A stretch of 64,000 nt of DNA, taken from positions 6,089,682-6,153,681 of the forward strand of contig NC_045151.1 of NCBI RefSeq assembly GCF_008831285.2, written 5' to 3'. The stretch comes from Nymphaea colorata. Its lineage: Eukaryota; Streptophyta; Magnoliopsida; Nymphaeales; Nymphaeaceae. The position numbers and the translations under genes are program-made. The notes under the pieces were generated by a model. That model was not told where the DNA came from. It ran no database searches and was given only the letters and a program-made list of their open reading frames with translations. The number at the start of each line of letters is the position of its first letter. The stretch's first letter is position 1. Positions 36,340-47,138 of this stretch are shown here, piece by piece.

Positions 36340-37915
36340 CTGCAAACAACAGCAGCTATACTGTACACACTTATTTGCAGTATGGGGTGGAACAAAAGTT
36401 CCAGGTTCCACAATGCCAAAGTGAGTGATGGTCTGGAACTTGGAATGAATATATGGTGCCTTGGTAAAGGTAGCATGTGTTAGGCTTACCAACATTAAGA
36501 CAAATGGAAAAAGAAAAACAGAAACCAACATTAAGACAGGCAGAAAGAGTTATTATCTTCATGTAGGGAAACCCAACGCAACCCAATCAAGAATCGAAAA
36601 AGAAAGAAGTAAGTGAACAACAAAAGCTCATGACAAAGAAGATCAGTTAACAAACGAACCATGAGGTTTGAATGGTGAAAATATAATATATATAAAAAAG
36701 AAGCAAAAGAGGGGATGGCAACTTCACCTACTTTTATCTGAAACGATCCAAGCTCAAAAATCATAAAGCATGGCAGTATTCTAAACTCTCTTTGGAACAA
36801 GTCTGCAACTATTGCTTAATAACCATTTGTAAAACATCACATAATGGCCAACTTTGTTTCCGATTTTCCTTCAATTCATAAAGAAATTCAGTCATCTTTT
36901 GTGCCACCAACAGTCTGATCAGCAAAAAAGCAAATAGAAGAAAGAGCCCGAGAGCTAAAGGGCAAAAAATGGGGGTACTTAGGGATTCAGAAGGGGCGAG
37001 GAAATCAAGCATGACGCGAAGGGCCTTAAACAAGGGGCACCGACACCATACCACCTTCAAACCACCGTCTTCTTCCCAAACCAAAGACGCTGTAGTCACA
37101 CGGCATCAGAGTTTATCAGTTTAGAGGAAGATGTGGAAGACGTGGAGGGACGAGGGGAATTGATATATATAGAGAGCAACAGATAGAGAGGGTTATCTGC
37201 AAAGACAATCATGGAAAGAAAGCAGGATAGGCGGCGTTTTGGGCGGTTGCATGATGATGATGATCATGAAGGGGATGCCGAGCATGGCGTCAGACTCATG
37301 ACCATCATCACATGCCTCCCTGTCCTCTGAACATAAAATCTTCGTCATTGCTTCTGAAAGGCAAAATGAAGAATTTCTCAATCTGCTCCGTTCAATTTCT
37401 GCCCTTGAACAGAATCAGACACCAATGAATGAAAAGGACACCGACAGTCGAGGAATGACTTTTGGGAAAGAAAACAAGCAGCATGCTGCAGCAAGCAAAT
37501 GGAAAATGAAAGCTCATCCCACGAAAACTAAAAAATCACGCTCCCCCAAAGCTCATCTCACTCTCACATTTTTGATCTATCATCGGCTTTTCAGTGTCGT
37601 GAAGCTCCCCTCCCTTATCCACCACCACTATCGCCGCTGCGGAAGGAAAAAACAGACGGTGAGAATAGGGAGAGAGAGGTTGGTGTACGTCAAGGTTGGT
37701 GTACCTCAACTTCTTGAACACCTAACGGGGAAAAAATTATCTCAGCAAAAAAGTCGGATCCTGGAGGGTCCGACTTTTTTTCAAGGGAAAATTACCCTCC
37801 ATCCAACTTTTTACCCGGGTAAAGTTCAACACCGGTTAAAATCGTACGTTCGAAATCGTACGTTCTTTTCGTTTTTTTCTTATTGAAGAGTGTTTTCCCC
37901 GGCCATCAAACGTGG
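36340..37915. other. No firm gene; candidate cargo region with exon-like frames
   Basis: A minus-strand frame starts at 37099 (96 aa, one hydrophobic helix near its middle) and others lie at 36371-36800. None has a known domain. A region at 37730-37915 ends with CCGGCCATCAAACGTGG, the inverse of the end at 35822. It also carries a hairpin of GTCGGATCC against GGGTCCGAC. It may be the right end of an element that contains the callose-synthase exon. Confidence 0.3.
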
Positions 37916-40619
37916 AAACAAATGACAAGTTGACATATTCGAAAATTGGACTTCGATCGGCAGTCAATCGGGTCAGTGGGTTGACTCGGTGATTTCACCG
38001 AGTCAAGTACCAAGAATCGGACTCAGATCAACATGCAACCGAGTCAGAGAGTCCTAGACTACCGACAACATCTCCTTTTCTCTCTTTCTTTCTATTTTCC
38101 CTCTCTCATTCTTTCTAGTTTTGTCCAAATGATCTAAATAACTGCTCAATGCTGGTAGACTTAGTAAAATCATCAAGAGAAAAGCAGGATCCTCTGTCCC
38201 AATGACCCCCCAAAAGATTCGGGGTCGCTGACGGACTGAACCCCTTGGCAGGGAGAGAGAGAGAGAAGGACCAGGCTGGCATGAAAGTCACGAATCTGAA
38301 CCGGTGGTTCAGCCTTGATCCTAAAAGAAGAGAGAGAGAGAGTGGACCAGCTGGTTCAGCTTCCACCAGTACCCCTCTTTTTTGAGTTTTCCATACCAGT
38401 TTGAGAAAAAAAAAAAAAAAACTGGTCAAAATAAGCTTTTTGGTCGATAATTTTGTTTGGTAACCCCATACTCATATTGTCCCTAACTCGGCCGATTCTC
38501 AACCGAGTCAATGAACCATCGGGCTGGTCAATTGTTGAATGAGTCAACCGAGTCTTGGTGTATATAAGTTGGGTGTTAACCTATGTCACACAGACTCTTT
38601 TAAAAAAGAACTGCACATGTGTTTGTTGGTGCTCGTACAATTTTGGCACGTATCCTTTGTTATCCAAGTTAAAAATATTTTCCATACTTTTTTTTCTTCT
38701 CCATGTCCTTTCTTTATGTATAGTAATAAAAGTAAAAATGATCCCAATCCGATCCGACTTGGGCAATTCCTAAGTCAGATAGGCTTTGCCAACTATGGGC
38801 AGATGTGATGGTTAATGGAATTATATATATGGATACTCAGTCATCGGCTTGGAGTTAGAAGTTCAGATTACATGCCAATATTCCCATTTCAAAATTTCGA
38901 AGAGATTTTAGTTAAAACATGGTTATCCCAACTAAGAGCTAGACCATTCCAAGTCCTAATCAAGAAGCCGCTCAGGTCAATCTCCAAAAATTTTAATAGC
39001 TTGATTTTGGAAGCCAAAAGGGGAATGAGCTCAATTGAAGCTGAATCCTTTCCAAAATCAAACAAAGAGCCGCCCGCTCTTCAAACTTCTTTTATTCACG
39101 TTTCAAAAAATAAAATCAGCATTAGATATGCTAATCTTACTGTTCTAAAACACCAGACAGGAGCCGCCCAATATGGGCATGTTCTTCTCATTCCTAACAC
39201 TCGGCTTCAAAAAGAAAAAGAAAAAAAAAAAACATTTCAATACCAAACCAGCTTGATAAAGCATGATATGTTTTCAAGAAAAGGGATCAATGAACAGCAA
39301 CAAATGGCGTGTTACTCTTCAAACAAAAGGGTAATCCTCTTCGCAGAGCTGGACAGAGGCACAACCAGGCATGCCATTCTCCTCTCCCTTCTTTAAACGA
39401 AAACTATAAAAGAATAGAAAGAAAAGAAAACGATTGGGTGGAAAAGAGGTGCAGTCAACCTGCCGCAGCCTTCTCCTGCTCACTCTTACTCAAATAATAA
39501 GAATATTTCTACCGCTTTCACTTGGTCCCTAAAATGAAAGAACCAAGTACTAGAAAATTTGCAATCATGATGCAGAATCCAGGGCTCATAAAGAGAGCAC
39601 TCAGCTCAGCTGGTTGGCAAGGGGAGCATTTTTTTTAAAACAAGGAAGCTTTGCTCAGGCATGGGAGATATGCAATTACAACTTAGGCGTCCTCAACCTA
39701 GACGTCTTCATCTTTAGTCCACGCATCCACAGCTCCCTCGCTTAGGAGTCGTCAGTTCCCTTTCTCCAGGTGTCTTCAGTCTGTGTCGCATACCTCTGGG
39801 CATCTCCACAAGCTTGGTTACCTCCGTGCGTTTCCAACAAGTGCTCTCACGCTACTGCGTCTTCAGCTCATATCTCAGGCGTCATCTTCAGCTCATGTCT
39901 CAGGCGTCTTCAGCTATTCCAGGCGTCTTCAGCTATTCCAGACGTCTTCAGCCATCATCATCTTCAGCAGACGTCTTCACATAGACGATTAGCTGTCCGA
40001 CTGCCACACTTTTGAATGTCTCCAGGTTCATCATTCTGCCATAACTCACACCTATTTCATTCTTCCGCTCAGGTCAATCCATCTAATCACCACATTTACC
40101 TCGATTGGCTACTAGTTGTTCAAGCTGCTTGAATTTTTGCTACCGTTGGACTCAAACTAGTAACCTTGGTCTCCAAAACAGCTGTGCAAATATTGGCTGC
40201 AGAAGCAGCTGCATTGTTCCTCACCCACGGCTTAATTGATAGCAACCATACCAGTGTTATCACTGCCCTCAATAGGACCAGAATCATGATCCCAAATAAC
40301 TTCAGTTATTGGCCTACCAACGCCTGGATCATCAAGCTATTTCTGCTGTAGCAACCCAATATTGCTTTTACTCCGCAGCCACCGAGCTGGCCCTAATTTG
40401 CATCAGCCTGGTCGTTCTCCATCTCGCCAAAATCAAGATGCCCTCCCTCATGTCTAGCAATTTGAGTCATGCCAAAAATCATGACTGGCTGACCAGTTCC
40501 AACCTATGGCAATCGGCTTTGTCCAAACTAGCAGCCGACGTTGATCCGGATACAAGCTGCAGTAATCCTGCAGCCGTCGTTCCCATTCAAATTTAAAATG
40601 GCCACTTCAATCCTTGACG
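37916..40619. other. No firm gene; short repeat array at 39880-39965
   Basis: A 193-aa plus-strand frame (38815-39396) is open, but its composition is ordinary and no family is recognised. GA runs lie near 38250 and 38330. CAGGCGTCTTCAGC-like units recur several times at 39880-39975. The stretch 40020-40619 may be LINE 3' sequence read on the minus strand but has no recognisable domain. Confidence 0.4.
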
Positions 40620-40762
40620 GTTTTCTGATGTACCCAATCAATAACTGTCCATCCAGCTGCTGCAACACGGCATTTCACGATGCAATGCTTGCTTGTCCAT
40701 GTGAAAGCCAGCAGCAATGAAGCATAGACACTCTTAATCAGACCTAGTACAGCTCGACCTCC
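40620..40762 (-). pseudogene. LINE post-RT fragment
   Basis: The minus frame directly beyond the copia insertion reads RAVLGLIKSVYASLLLAFTW then TSKHCIVKCRV before a stop near 40622. This resembles the segment after the RT domain of plant LINEs (GGLG-x-R followed by NK-x-YASLLWRFTW). No zinc-knuckle or RNase H could be found further left. Confidence 0.5.
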
Positions 40763-41062
40763 TGTTGCAAAATTTGTGGAAGAAAATTGATATCAAGATC
40801 GGCAAGCATATCAGGGATATCCTGCTGTGATGATTGAACACAAAAAGGAAAGAAATCTTCTCTAATTTTTTGGAAAGAAGAGATAACCGTTCTCTTGGTT
40901 ATCGCCAAATTCAAAGTGTATAAATTCTCTTCTCTCGTTGAATGCAAAACATAGCAAAGAAATAAAAAAGGATCGTCTTCTTCTTCCTCCGTGGACGTAG
41001 GCCTTAGTGCCGAACCACGTAAACTTGTGTTGTTCTCCCTGTTTCTTTTATGTTTTTCAACT
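40763..41062 (+). repeat. 5' LTR of copia C
   Basis: 300 bp. Contains a TATA-like GTATAAATT at about 40918-40926 and the copia R/U5 motif GGACGTAGGCCTTAGTGCCG (40993 on), shared with the 3' LTR and, in part, with the LTRs of copia A and B. Confidence 0.95.
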
Positions 41063-41075
41063 TGGTATCAGAACG
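41063..41075 (+). promoter_or_regulatory. Primer-binding site of copia C
   Basis: TGGTATCAGAACG directly follows the LTR and matches the initiator tRNA-Met 3' end at nearly all positions (usual TGGTATCAGAGC). The stretch from 41076 to 41784 is untranslated leader with two open but unrecognised frames (40991-41452). Confidence 0.85.
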
Positions 41076-41784
41076 AGTTATGTAATCCTGCTCAAAATTC
41101 ATGTCTGCGTCCTTTGTTTGTGGAGCAACTGTGTGTCAACTCCATTCAGATCTGGAATTCTTATTCAAACGGTGTTTCACGTTTGTGCGAGGCCTGCAAA
41201 CGTCTCGCTGCAACGTCTACCTTTTCAAGCGCAAAACCGACCTTCAACCCTGATCTTTCAAAATTGGGCGTTATCTCCCCAAGCTACCTTACGTCGCAAG
41301 ATTGTATAGGAAGCATCTCTGGATCGTTGCGGATTCAACAGTCCGGTGTTCGACCGAAATTGACATCGGCACCGACAGAACCGTGGTTTTTCCTGGCCAC
41401 CTATCTATGGTGTGCTCTGTTTCCGCATAAGATCGCAGAACTGTGCTGGTGATAAACTGAAGAACAGAGGAATCACCGACTCTTGTTCACAGTGATTCTA
41501 ACCCACATCGTTGATCTCACTAGCACCTTCCACTGTCGAGTAGGAGTCCAGTAGATTGCCTAGTACATGCAGATCATTTGTGCATAATTTTAGAATTTAT
41601 AAAGCTGTCAAGAGGGAGCTCTGGCTTTTTTATAGTTCCGCCTAGTTTCTATGAGCAGTCTGCTACAACCGGCGATTGGTATATTTTGGTCTTCTGAATT
41701 CTTTGCTGCGCCAAGGTTGGTTCATCTGGTATTTCTTCTTATATTTGATCAATTTTTGTCATTTCTTGGTTAAATTTTAACATC

Positions 41785-43092
41785 ATGGCAAGCAAACAAC
41801 AAAGACAAGAGAATACAGAAAACTCTAGATGCCTCAATAACAACTAGCAAGGCAGCCAACCTCTAAAAATCATCAATATTCTCTTGAATGGTGCAAATTA
41901 CTTAAGTTGGGCAAAGACAGCTCTATTGTAAATCAGATATATAAATGGAAAGATCAGTCCTCCAGATAGTTCGGATCCTAAATTTGATGATTGGCAATCT
42001 GAAAATGATATAGCAATGTCATGACTTATTAACTATATGGAGCCCTCTATTTCAAATCTGTTTATGTATCAAGAATCTGCAAAAGAGATTTGGGATGAGT
42101 TAAAACAATTCTTCTCTGAACAAAATAATCTAGCATGGGTTTATCAAATTCAAGTCGAGATTGCCAACCTTATGAAGGGCGACAAGCCGCTGAATCTATA
42201 CAAAGGAGAACTCAAAATCCGATTTGATGAACTTATACAATATAGGCCTGCTACGACTGATCCTGATACATACAACATTCGATTTGAGGAAGACAAAATA
42301 TTTAAGTTGCTAGCATTAGGAGCTGAATATGAGGGTATTAGGAGTCAAATCCTTAATACCACTCCTCTTCCCAACTTCAATGACATCCGTCAAATGATAC
42401 AAAGGGAGGCTGCATGAAGACAAGTTATGAATTCCAGCACCAAAACTGAAATTCCTGAAGAAAGCAATGAAAAAATGGCATGTGTTGCCCAAGCTGATTA
42501 TGCCAAAGGTGATAAAAAATTCCCGAACGTCAACAAGCCTCCCAACGCCAAATTCAGCTACCAAAAAGGAAGAAACAAATTTAGATGCAGCCACTACAAG
42601 CGATCTGGGCATACTCGTGAAAAATGCTGGAAGCTGGTTGGAAAACCCACAAGAGACAGAGCAATGACTTCCACCAACTCTGACTCAGCCAACTTCGTTA
42701 CCAAGGACGATCTTGAGGAATTCTTTCAAACATTCGCCAAGACAAATTTAATTTCATCTCAGCCTGTCAGAAACTTTGAAGGTAACAACTTTGCTTTGAC
42801 TACTACTTTAAATCGTTCTACATGGGTCATTGATACAGGAGCTACCGATCATATGTCTAGTGACATAACAAAATTGACCAACCTTGACAAAACAAATAAA
42901 CGACCTGTTTTTATTGCTGATGGATCGGTAATTATTGCTGAAGGATACGGTGAAACTAGATTCTTTGAAAGGGGGCAGATATCTCAAGTTTTATATATTC
43001 CTAAACTATCAGCAAATCTTATTTTGGAAAGCAAATTAACCAAGTCTTATAACTGCCTTGCTATTTTTTTCTCAAAGGATGTAATATTTTAG
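41785..43092 (+). pseudogene. Copia C gag and protease, broken
   Basis: It starts at ATG 41785 (MASKQQRQENTENS). In-frame stops occur near 41848, 41928, 42022 and 42416. The gag core (42037-42417) has AKEIWDELKQFFSEQN and LYKGELKIRFDEL, the UBN2/retrotran_gag pattern. The zinc knuckle near 42585 reads CSHYKRSGHTREKC, so the second Cys of CX2CX4HX4C is now Tyr. The protease motif DTGATDHMSS (42833 on) is intact, followed by LYIPKLSANLI. The frame ends at 43092. It would package nucleic acid and process the polyprotein if intact; it is not. Confidence 0.85.
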
Positions 43093-43788
43093 GATCGTGT
43101 GACGAAACAAGAGATTTGTAGAGGGCATGAGTAAAATGGGTTGTACATGATGGAAGAAAATAGCTGCAGCTTCATGGTGAATGACCAGCAAGATAGAAGC
43201 TCTCATTACTGGACCTAGCACGCTAGAGTTGGTCACATCTCTTACCAAAATTTAACTCGTCTTATTCATTCCCCATCTTACAGTTGAAAATAATTTGTGT
43301 GATGCTTGTGAATTTTTTAAATCCACGAGACTACCATTTCAATCTTCTACTGAAAAGTCTAATGCAAAATTTTGATTTAGTTCACTTAGATGTTTGGGGA
43401 CCAGCCCCATAAGCGTCATATTCTGGATTTAGATACTATGTTTCCTTTATTGATGATAAGACTCACATGACTTGGTTGTTTTTTCTCAAGTATAAGAGTG
43501 AAGTTTTTAGTGCTTTTCAAGAATTTTTCAAGATGGTACATACTCAATATAGAGTAAAAATTAAAAAGCTTCGCTTTGATAATGGAGTCGAATATGTGAA
43601 TGATGCTCTCAAAAACTTTCTAAAAAGAGAAGGAATAAAACCTCAATACTCCTATGCAGGTACCCCACAACAGAATGGAGTTGCTGAATGAAAAAATAAG
43701 CAACTACTGAATATTGCTCGATCTTTTATGTTACATATGTATGTCCCGCTTCGTTTTTGGAATGACACTGTAGCTACAACATGTTATA
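43093..43788 (+). pseudogene. Copia C integrase, first part
   Basis: With stops and frame shifts, the sequence shows the HHCC region (HARVGHISYQNL near 43228) and then the catalytic core: DVWGDQ near 43390, FIDDKTHMTWLFFLKYKSE (43448 on), RFDNGVEYVNDALKNF (43577 on) and GTPQQNGVAE before a stop (43657-43691). It is cut off at 43788 by the gypsy LTR just after FWNDTVATTCYM. Confidence 0.85.
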
Positions 43789-44829
43789 TGTTTGGGAGTT
43801 GTCTCGCCCTTGCCATTGGTCTCGCCTATTCGGAGCACAGTGGGTGCAAAGTTCCAGGATATCATTGTGTGATGTGATTGGAGCGTTGGGCTCCCGCCTT
43901 CCCAACCTGAGTGTCTTTGGGAAGGTTGAGTAACTCTCATTGGAATTCTCACATCCATGGATGAGTGCTCTACTGCTGCATTGTGAAACAGATCCGTATT
44001 GTTTCAGGCCACCACGAGAGTTGTCTCTTGACTGTAGGTCACCTATGGTGTGCATGAGTCTGTGTTTGCACCCGCAGGAACTATCAATTCACTAAAGCTA
44101 ATGTAAATGAAAAGAATGTGAATGAAGTGAATATGAATAATATGAATATGCATGAAGTGTATGTGATTATTGAATCGGTTAATTGTAGCCATTGAGTGGC
44201 CTTTACATGTCCTAGTATACGTGAGGGGCTTCCATGACAAGTCATGTGACTGCATGCTCCTATCATGACATGATAGTGTTTTTATTTTCGTGTTTGCTAT
44301 ATCCCAGATTTGAGCCATTACCTTAGAGGGTTAGGGATTTATCCGGGGTGTTGCCATACTTTGAATGCTAAGCCATCTGTTGTTTTATTTTTCAGGTTTT
44401 GGCGGACTCGAGGCAACAGGTTGATCAGATGACTCAACTCACATCCTACTGGGGAGGTTTTGGGTTTATTGTAGTGTCGGCGCATCATGTTTAAGTCTCT
44501 TTGATGTCTTGTTTTTGTTACGCATCAATGTCATGGTTTTGGGGGCATTTTTGTCATATGTGTTATTGAAAAATATGAAGTAATTTTGTATGAATGAAAT
44601 TTATTATATAATGAAAAGTTTGCCCTATTGTCTTTGATTTGTATAGCTCATTTCTTTTTGAATTGTTGTGTCGTTGCACCTCAACGTTTTATGTTTTAAC
44701 AAAAAAAAAGTTATTTGAGGGTCAATGTGTTGGGGTGTGATAGCTTTGGTATCAGAGCTATGGTAAAATCCCACTATAGATGTGAGTTAAAGTCTATCTG
44801 TGAAGCCATGTTGCCTAGGTTCTAGCATT
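43789..44829 (+). mobile_element. Ty3/gypsy LTR with primer-binding site, inserted in copia C
   Basis: About 954 bp, from TGTTTGGGAGTTG to GGGGTGTGATA, followed by TGGTATCAGAGCTA (44747-44760), a perfect tRNA-Met primer-binding site. About 70 bp of leader follow, then copia sequence resumes. The 'GGGTGTGA then TGGTATCAGAGC' junction is typical of Tekay/Del-type chromoviruses. There is no gag-pol and no second LTR, so it is a 5'-end fragment rather than a solo LTR. Minus-strand frames here (43731-44318) are not genes. Confidence 0.75.
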
Positions 44830-46195
44830 GAAAATCAAGTTCCCATGGAACTTCTTCTCAATAGAAAAGTATCTATAAAGCATTTTAAAGTTTTCAGATG
44901 CAAGTGTTATGCTCATATACAATAAAAATTTAGGAACAAATTTGAAAAACGTGTTGTCAAATGTATCTTCCTTGGCTATTCTAGTAGAAAGAAGGGGTAT
45001 AAGTGTTATGATCGAACTACTAAAAAATTACTCATATCTGGTGATGTGAAGTTTTTTGAATACGAGTCCTTCTTTGATGACCAAAGAAAGGAGGAGATGA
45101 ACATCAAGCAGCCCACAGTTGAAAACAACAATAAAGCTTCTTATGCAAGCGAGAAGCCTTTATTGCCATTAGTTGAAATTGGCGATGGAATTCATTTCGC
45201 AAGTGAATCAAATCAAAGCGCCTCAAATGTTGTGCCCTTGCCTCCACCCTTGCCTCCACCTCAAAGAATTCAACAACATGGTACCAACACCAATCCTCTT
45301 ACTCTTCCCACTGAACCAAATTCTAACTTCAGCAACTCAAGCCAAACCTCTCAAGCAAACTCCATTAGACGGTCCACTCGCCCTATTGGACTACCAACCA
45401 AATTTAGTGACTATTACACAACAAACAAAAACTAGTCCGTAGACCAATACCTGTCATTTGAAAACTTGCCCATTCACTATAAATCCTATATCCTAAATAC
45501 ATATTCCCAATATGAACCAAAAACCTATGAGGAGGCTAATTCCGATCCAAAACGGCGCAATGCAATGAAAGAGGAGCTTGCGGCACTGACAAAAAATCAG
45601 ACTTGGGATCTAGTTCCTATACCTGATGGTAAAAAGCTGGTTGGATGCAAGTGGGTTTATCGAATAAAATCTAACAGCGATGGAAGCATAGAGCGATACA
45701 AAGCTTGCTTGGTTGCCAAAGGCTTCACTCAAACCGAAGGCATTGACTATACTGAAACCTTTGCCCCTGTTGCAAAGATGAGCCCCTGTTGTGGGTTATA
45801 CTGATGCAAATTAGGCAGGGGATCCAAATGACAGAAGATCTACTTCTGGTTTTTGTACCTTTGTTGGAGGTAATCTCGTAACTTGGAGAAGCAAAAAACA
45901 ATCAGTAGTTGCTAGATCAAGGGTAGAAGCAGAATACAGAGCTATAGCTGAGTGCACATGTGAACTTGTATGGATTAAAGCTTTTTTGAAGGATATGAAT
46001 ATTGATGTGTGAGAACCTATAAAACTTATATGCGACAATATGGCTGCAATTTATATGGGCACAAATCCAGATTTTCACGAAAGGACTAAACACATTGAAA
46101 TTGACTGTCACTTCATTAGAGAAAAGATTCAAGATGGAACTATGGAAACATGTCATGTCAAAAGTGAAAATTAGTTGGCTGATATTTTCACAAAA
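44830..46195 (+). pseudogene. Copia C integrase end, RT N-part and RNase H with RT deletion
   Basis: Integrase tail KHFKVFRCKCYAHI and VVKCIFLGYSSRKKGYKCY (44880-45015), then a linker (45046-45435). RT opens at about 45520: [37 protein letters not shown] and [20 protein letters not shown]. At 45785 the sequence jumps straight to the RNase H entry VVGYTDAN (45790). The YVDD part of RT, normally several hundred residues, is missing. RNase H keeps RSTSGFCTFVGG, KKQSVVARS and VEAEYRAIAE, with stops at the usual Trp and at 46009. The element cannot encode reverse transcriptase. Confidence 0.9.
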
Positions 46196-46277
46196 AAATC
46201 TAGCACGTGAGAAACATCCAGGCATTGTAAACAAGTTGGGACAGATTGATATCTGTCCTCCAACTTGAGGGGGAGAT

Positions 46278-46577
46278 TGTTGCGATATCTGTGCAAGAAG
46301 ATTGATATCAAGATCAGCAATCATATCAGGAATATCCTGCTATTACAATTGAACACAAAAGGGAAAGAAATCTTCTCTAATTTTTTGGAAAGAAGAGATA
46401 ATTGTTCTCTTGGTTATCGCCAAATTCAAAGTGTATAAATACCCTCCTCTCGTTGAATGTAAAACAAAGCAGAAAAATAAAAAAAAATCGTCTTCTTCTT
46501 CCTCTGTGGACATAGGCCTTAGTGCCGAACCACGTAAACTTGTGTTGTTCTTCCTGTTTCTTTTAGGTTTTTCAACA
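46278..46577 (+). repeat. 3' LTR of copia C
   Basis: 300 bp, paired with 40763-41062. Ends TTCAACA, then CCTCC target duplication. Substitutions are spread along its length. Confidence 0.95.
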
Positions 46578-46599
46578 CCTCCAAACCAGCAAATTCCTT

Positions 46600-47130
46600 T
46601 GCTACAAGGTAAGCAATCCATGTGATTTCATTCTCTTCATTTTGTGAATGATAAATGGGAGAGACAGCATGGGGTGTGGGATTTCTTATTCAATTTATTA
46701 GAAGGTGGGAATGATGTCCAGCTGGGTCGCCGTGCGTATAAAGTACTTTAGTGATCCCGATACAACTTTAGTAATCTCTTAAATGATACGAGGGGGCAGC
46801 TTGAATGCCATAGCCCAGTAGTTGTACACTTGGACAAGCACAACCTTGATAAGGCAAAGGCGGCCAGAGTAAGAAAGTGTCTACGCCCTCCATTTACTGA
46901 GGCATCCATTAACTTTATCAAGCAGGTGTGCACAAAGTTGGTCAATCACCTTCCCATAGAATAGAGGTAGACCTAGGTACTTGGTAGGCAGAGAACCCAC
47001 CATCCACACCAGCCATCCAAAGACTTCACCGTACTTGTTTGATTTAGCTTGAAAGGAATGATAGATGACTTGTTTAGGTTAAGTTTCATCCCAGAGAAAA
47101 TTTCAAACTCTTTGATGGAAGAACTGAGGC
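46600..47130 (-). pseudogene. LINE reverse transcriptase, second part
   Basis: The minus strand reads CLSSSIKEFEIFSGMKLNL then NKSSIIPF (47130-47040). Further on come TKYLGLPLFYGK, then WRA-stop-TLSYSGRLCLIKVVL (46980-46830), and FKLPPRII before a run to the copia edge. This is the RT palm/thumb region (the 'SG-x-K-x-N-x-x-KS' and 'YLG-x-P' motifs) that follows the FADD box. Its first part lies on the other side of the hAT. Confidence 0.85.
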
Positions 47131-47138
47131 ATTGCACA

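Larger units (their letters stand above)
40763..46577 (+). mobile_element. Ty1/copia retrotransposon C, two LTRs, disabled
   Basis: LTRs at 40763-41062 and 46278-46577 are each 300 bp, begin TGTTG and end CAAC-A (5' copy CAACT). By eye they are roughly 90% identical. The 5-bp target duplication CCTCC is perfect (40758-40762 and 46578-46582). A primer-binding site follows the 5' LTR and a polypurine tract (GAGGGGGAGA, 46267-46276) precedes the 3' LTR. Domain order gag, protease, integrase, RT, RNase H is that of copia. It is inactive: many stops, most of the RT deleted and a gypsy LTR inserted in the integrase region. It lies inside a LINE. Confidence 0.95.

Noticed and set aside
36169-37099. 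A complete callose synthase gene
   Set aside because: Only one 46-codon exon matches; the conserved neighbouring exons are absent on both sides.
38815-39396. 193-aa plus-strand frame
   Set aside because: Open but without any recognisable motif, splice context or repeats; length is compatible with chance in 64 kb.
43731-44318. Minus-strand frames of 60-93 aa
   Set aside because: They lie in the gypsy LTR, which is non-coding.
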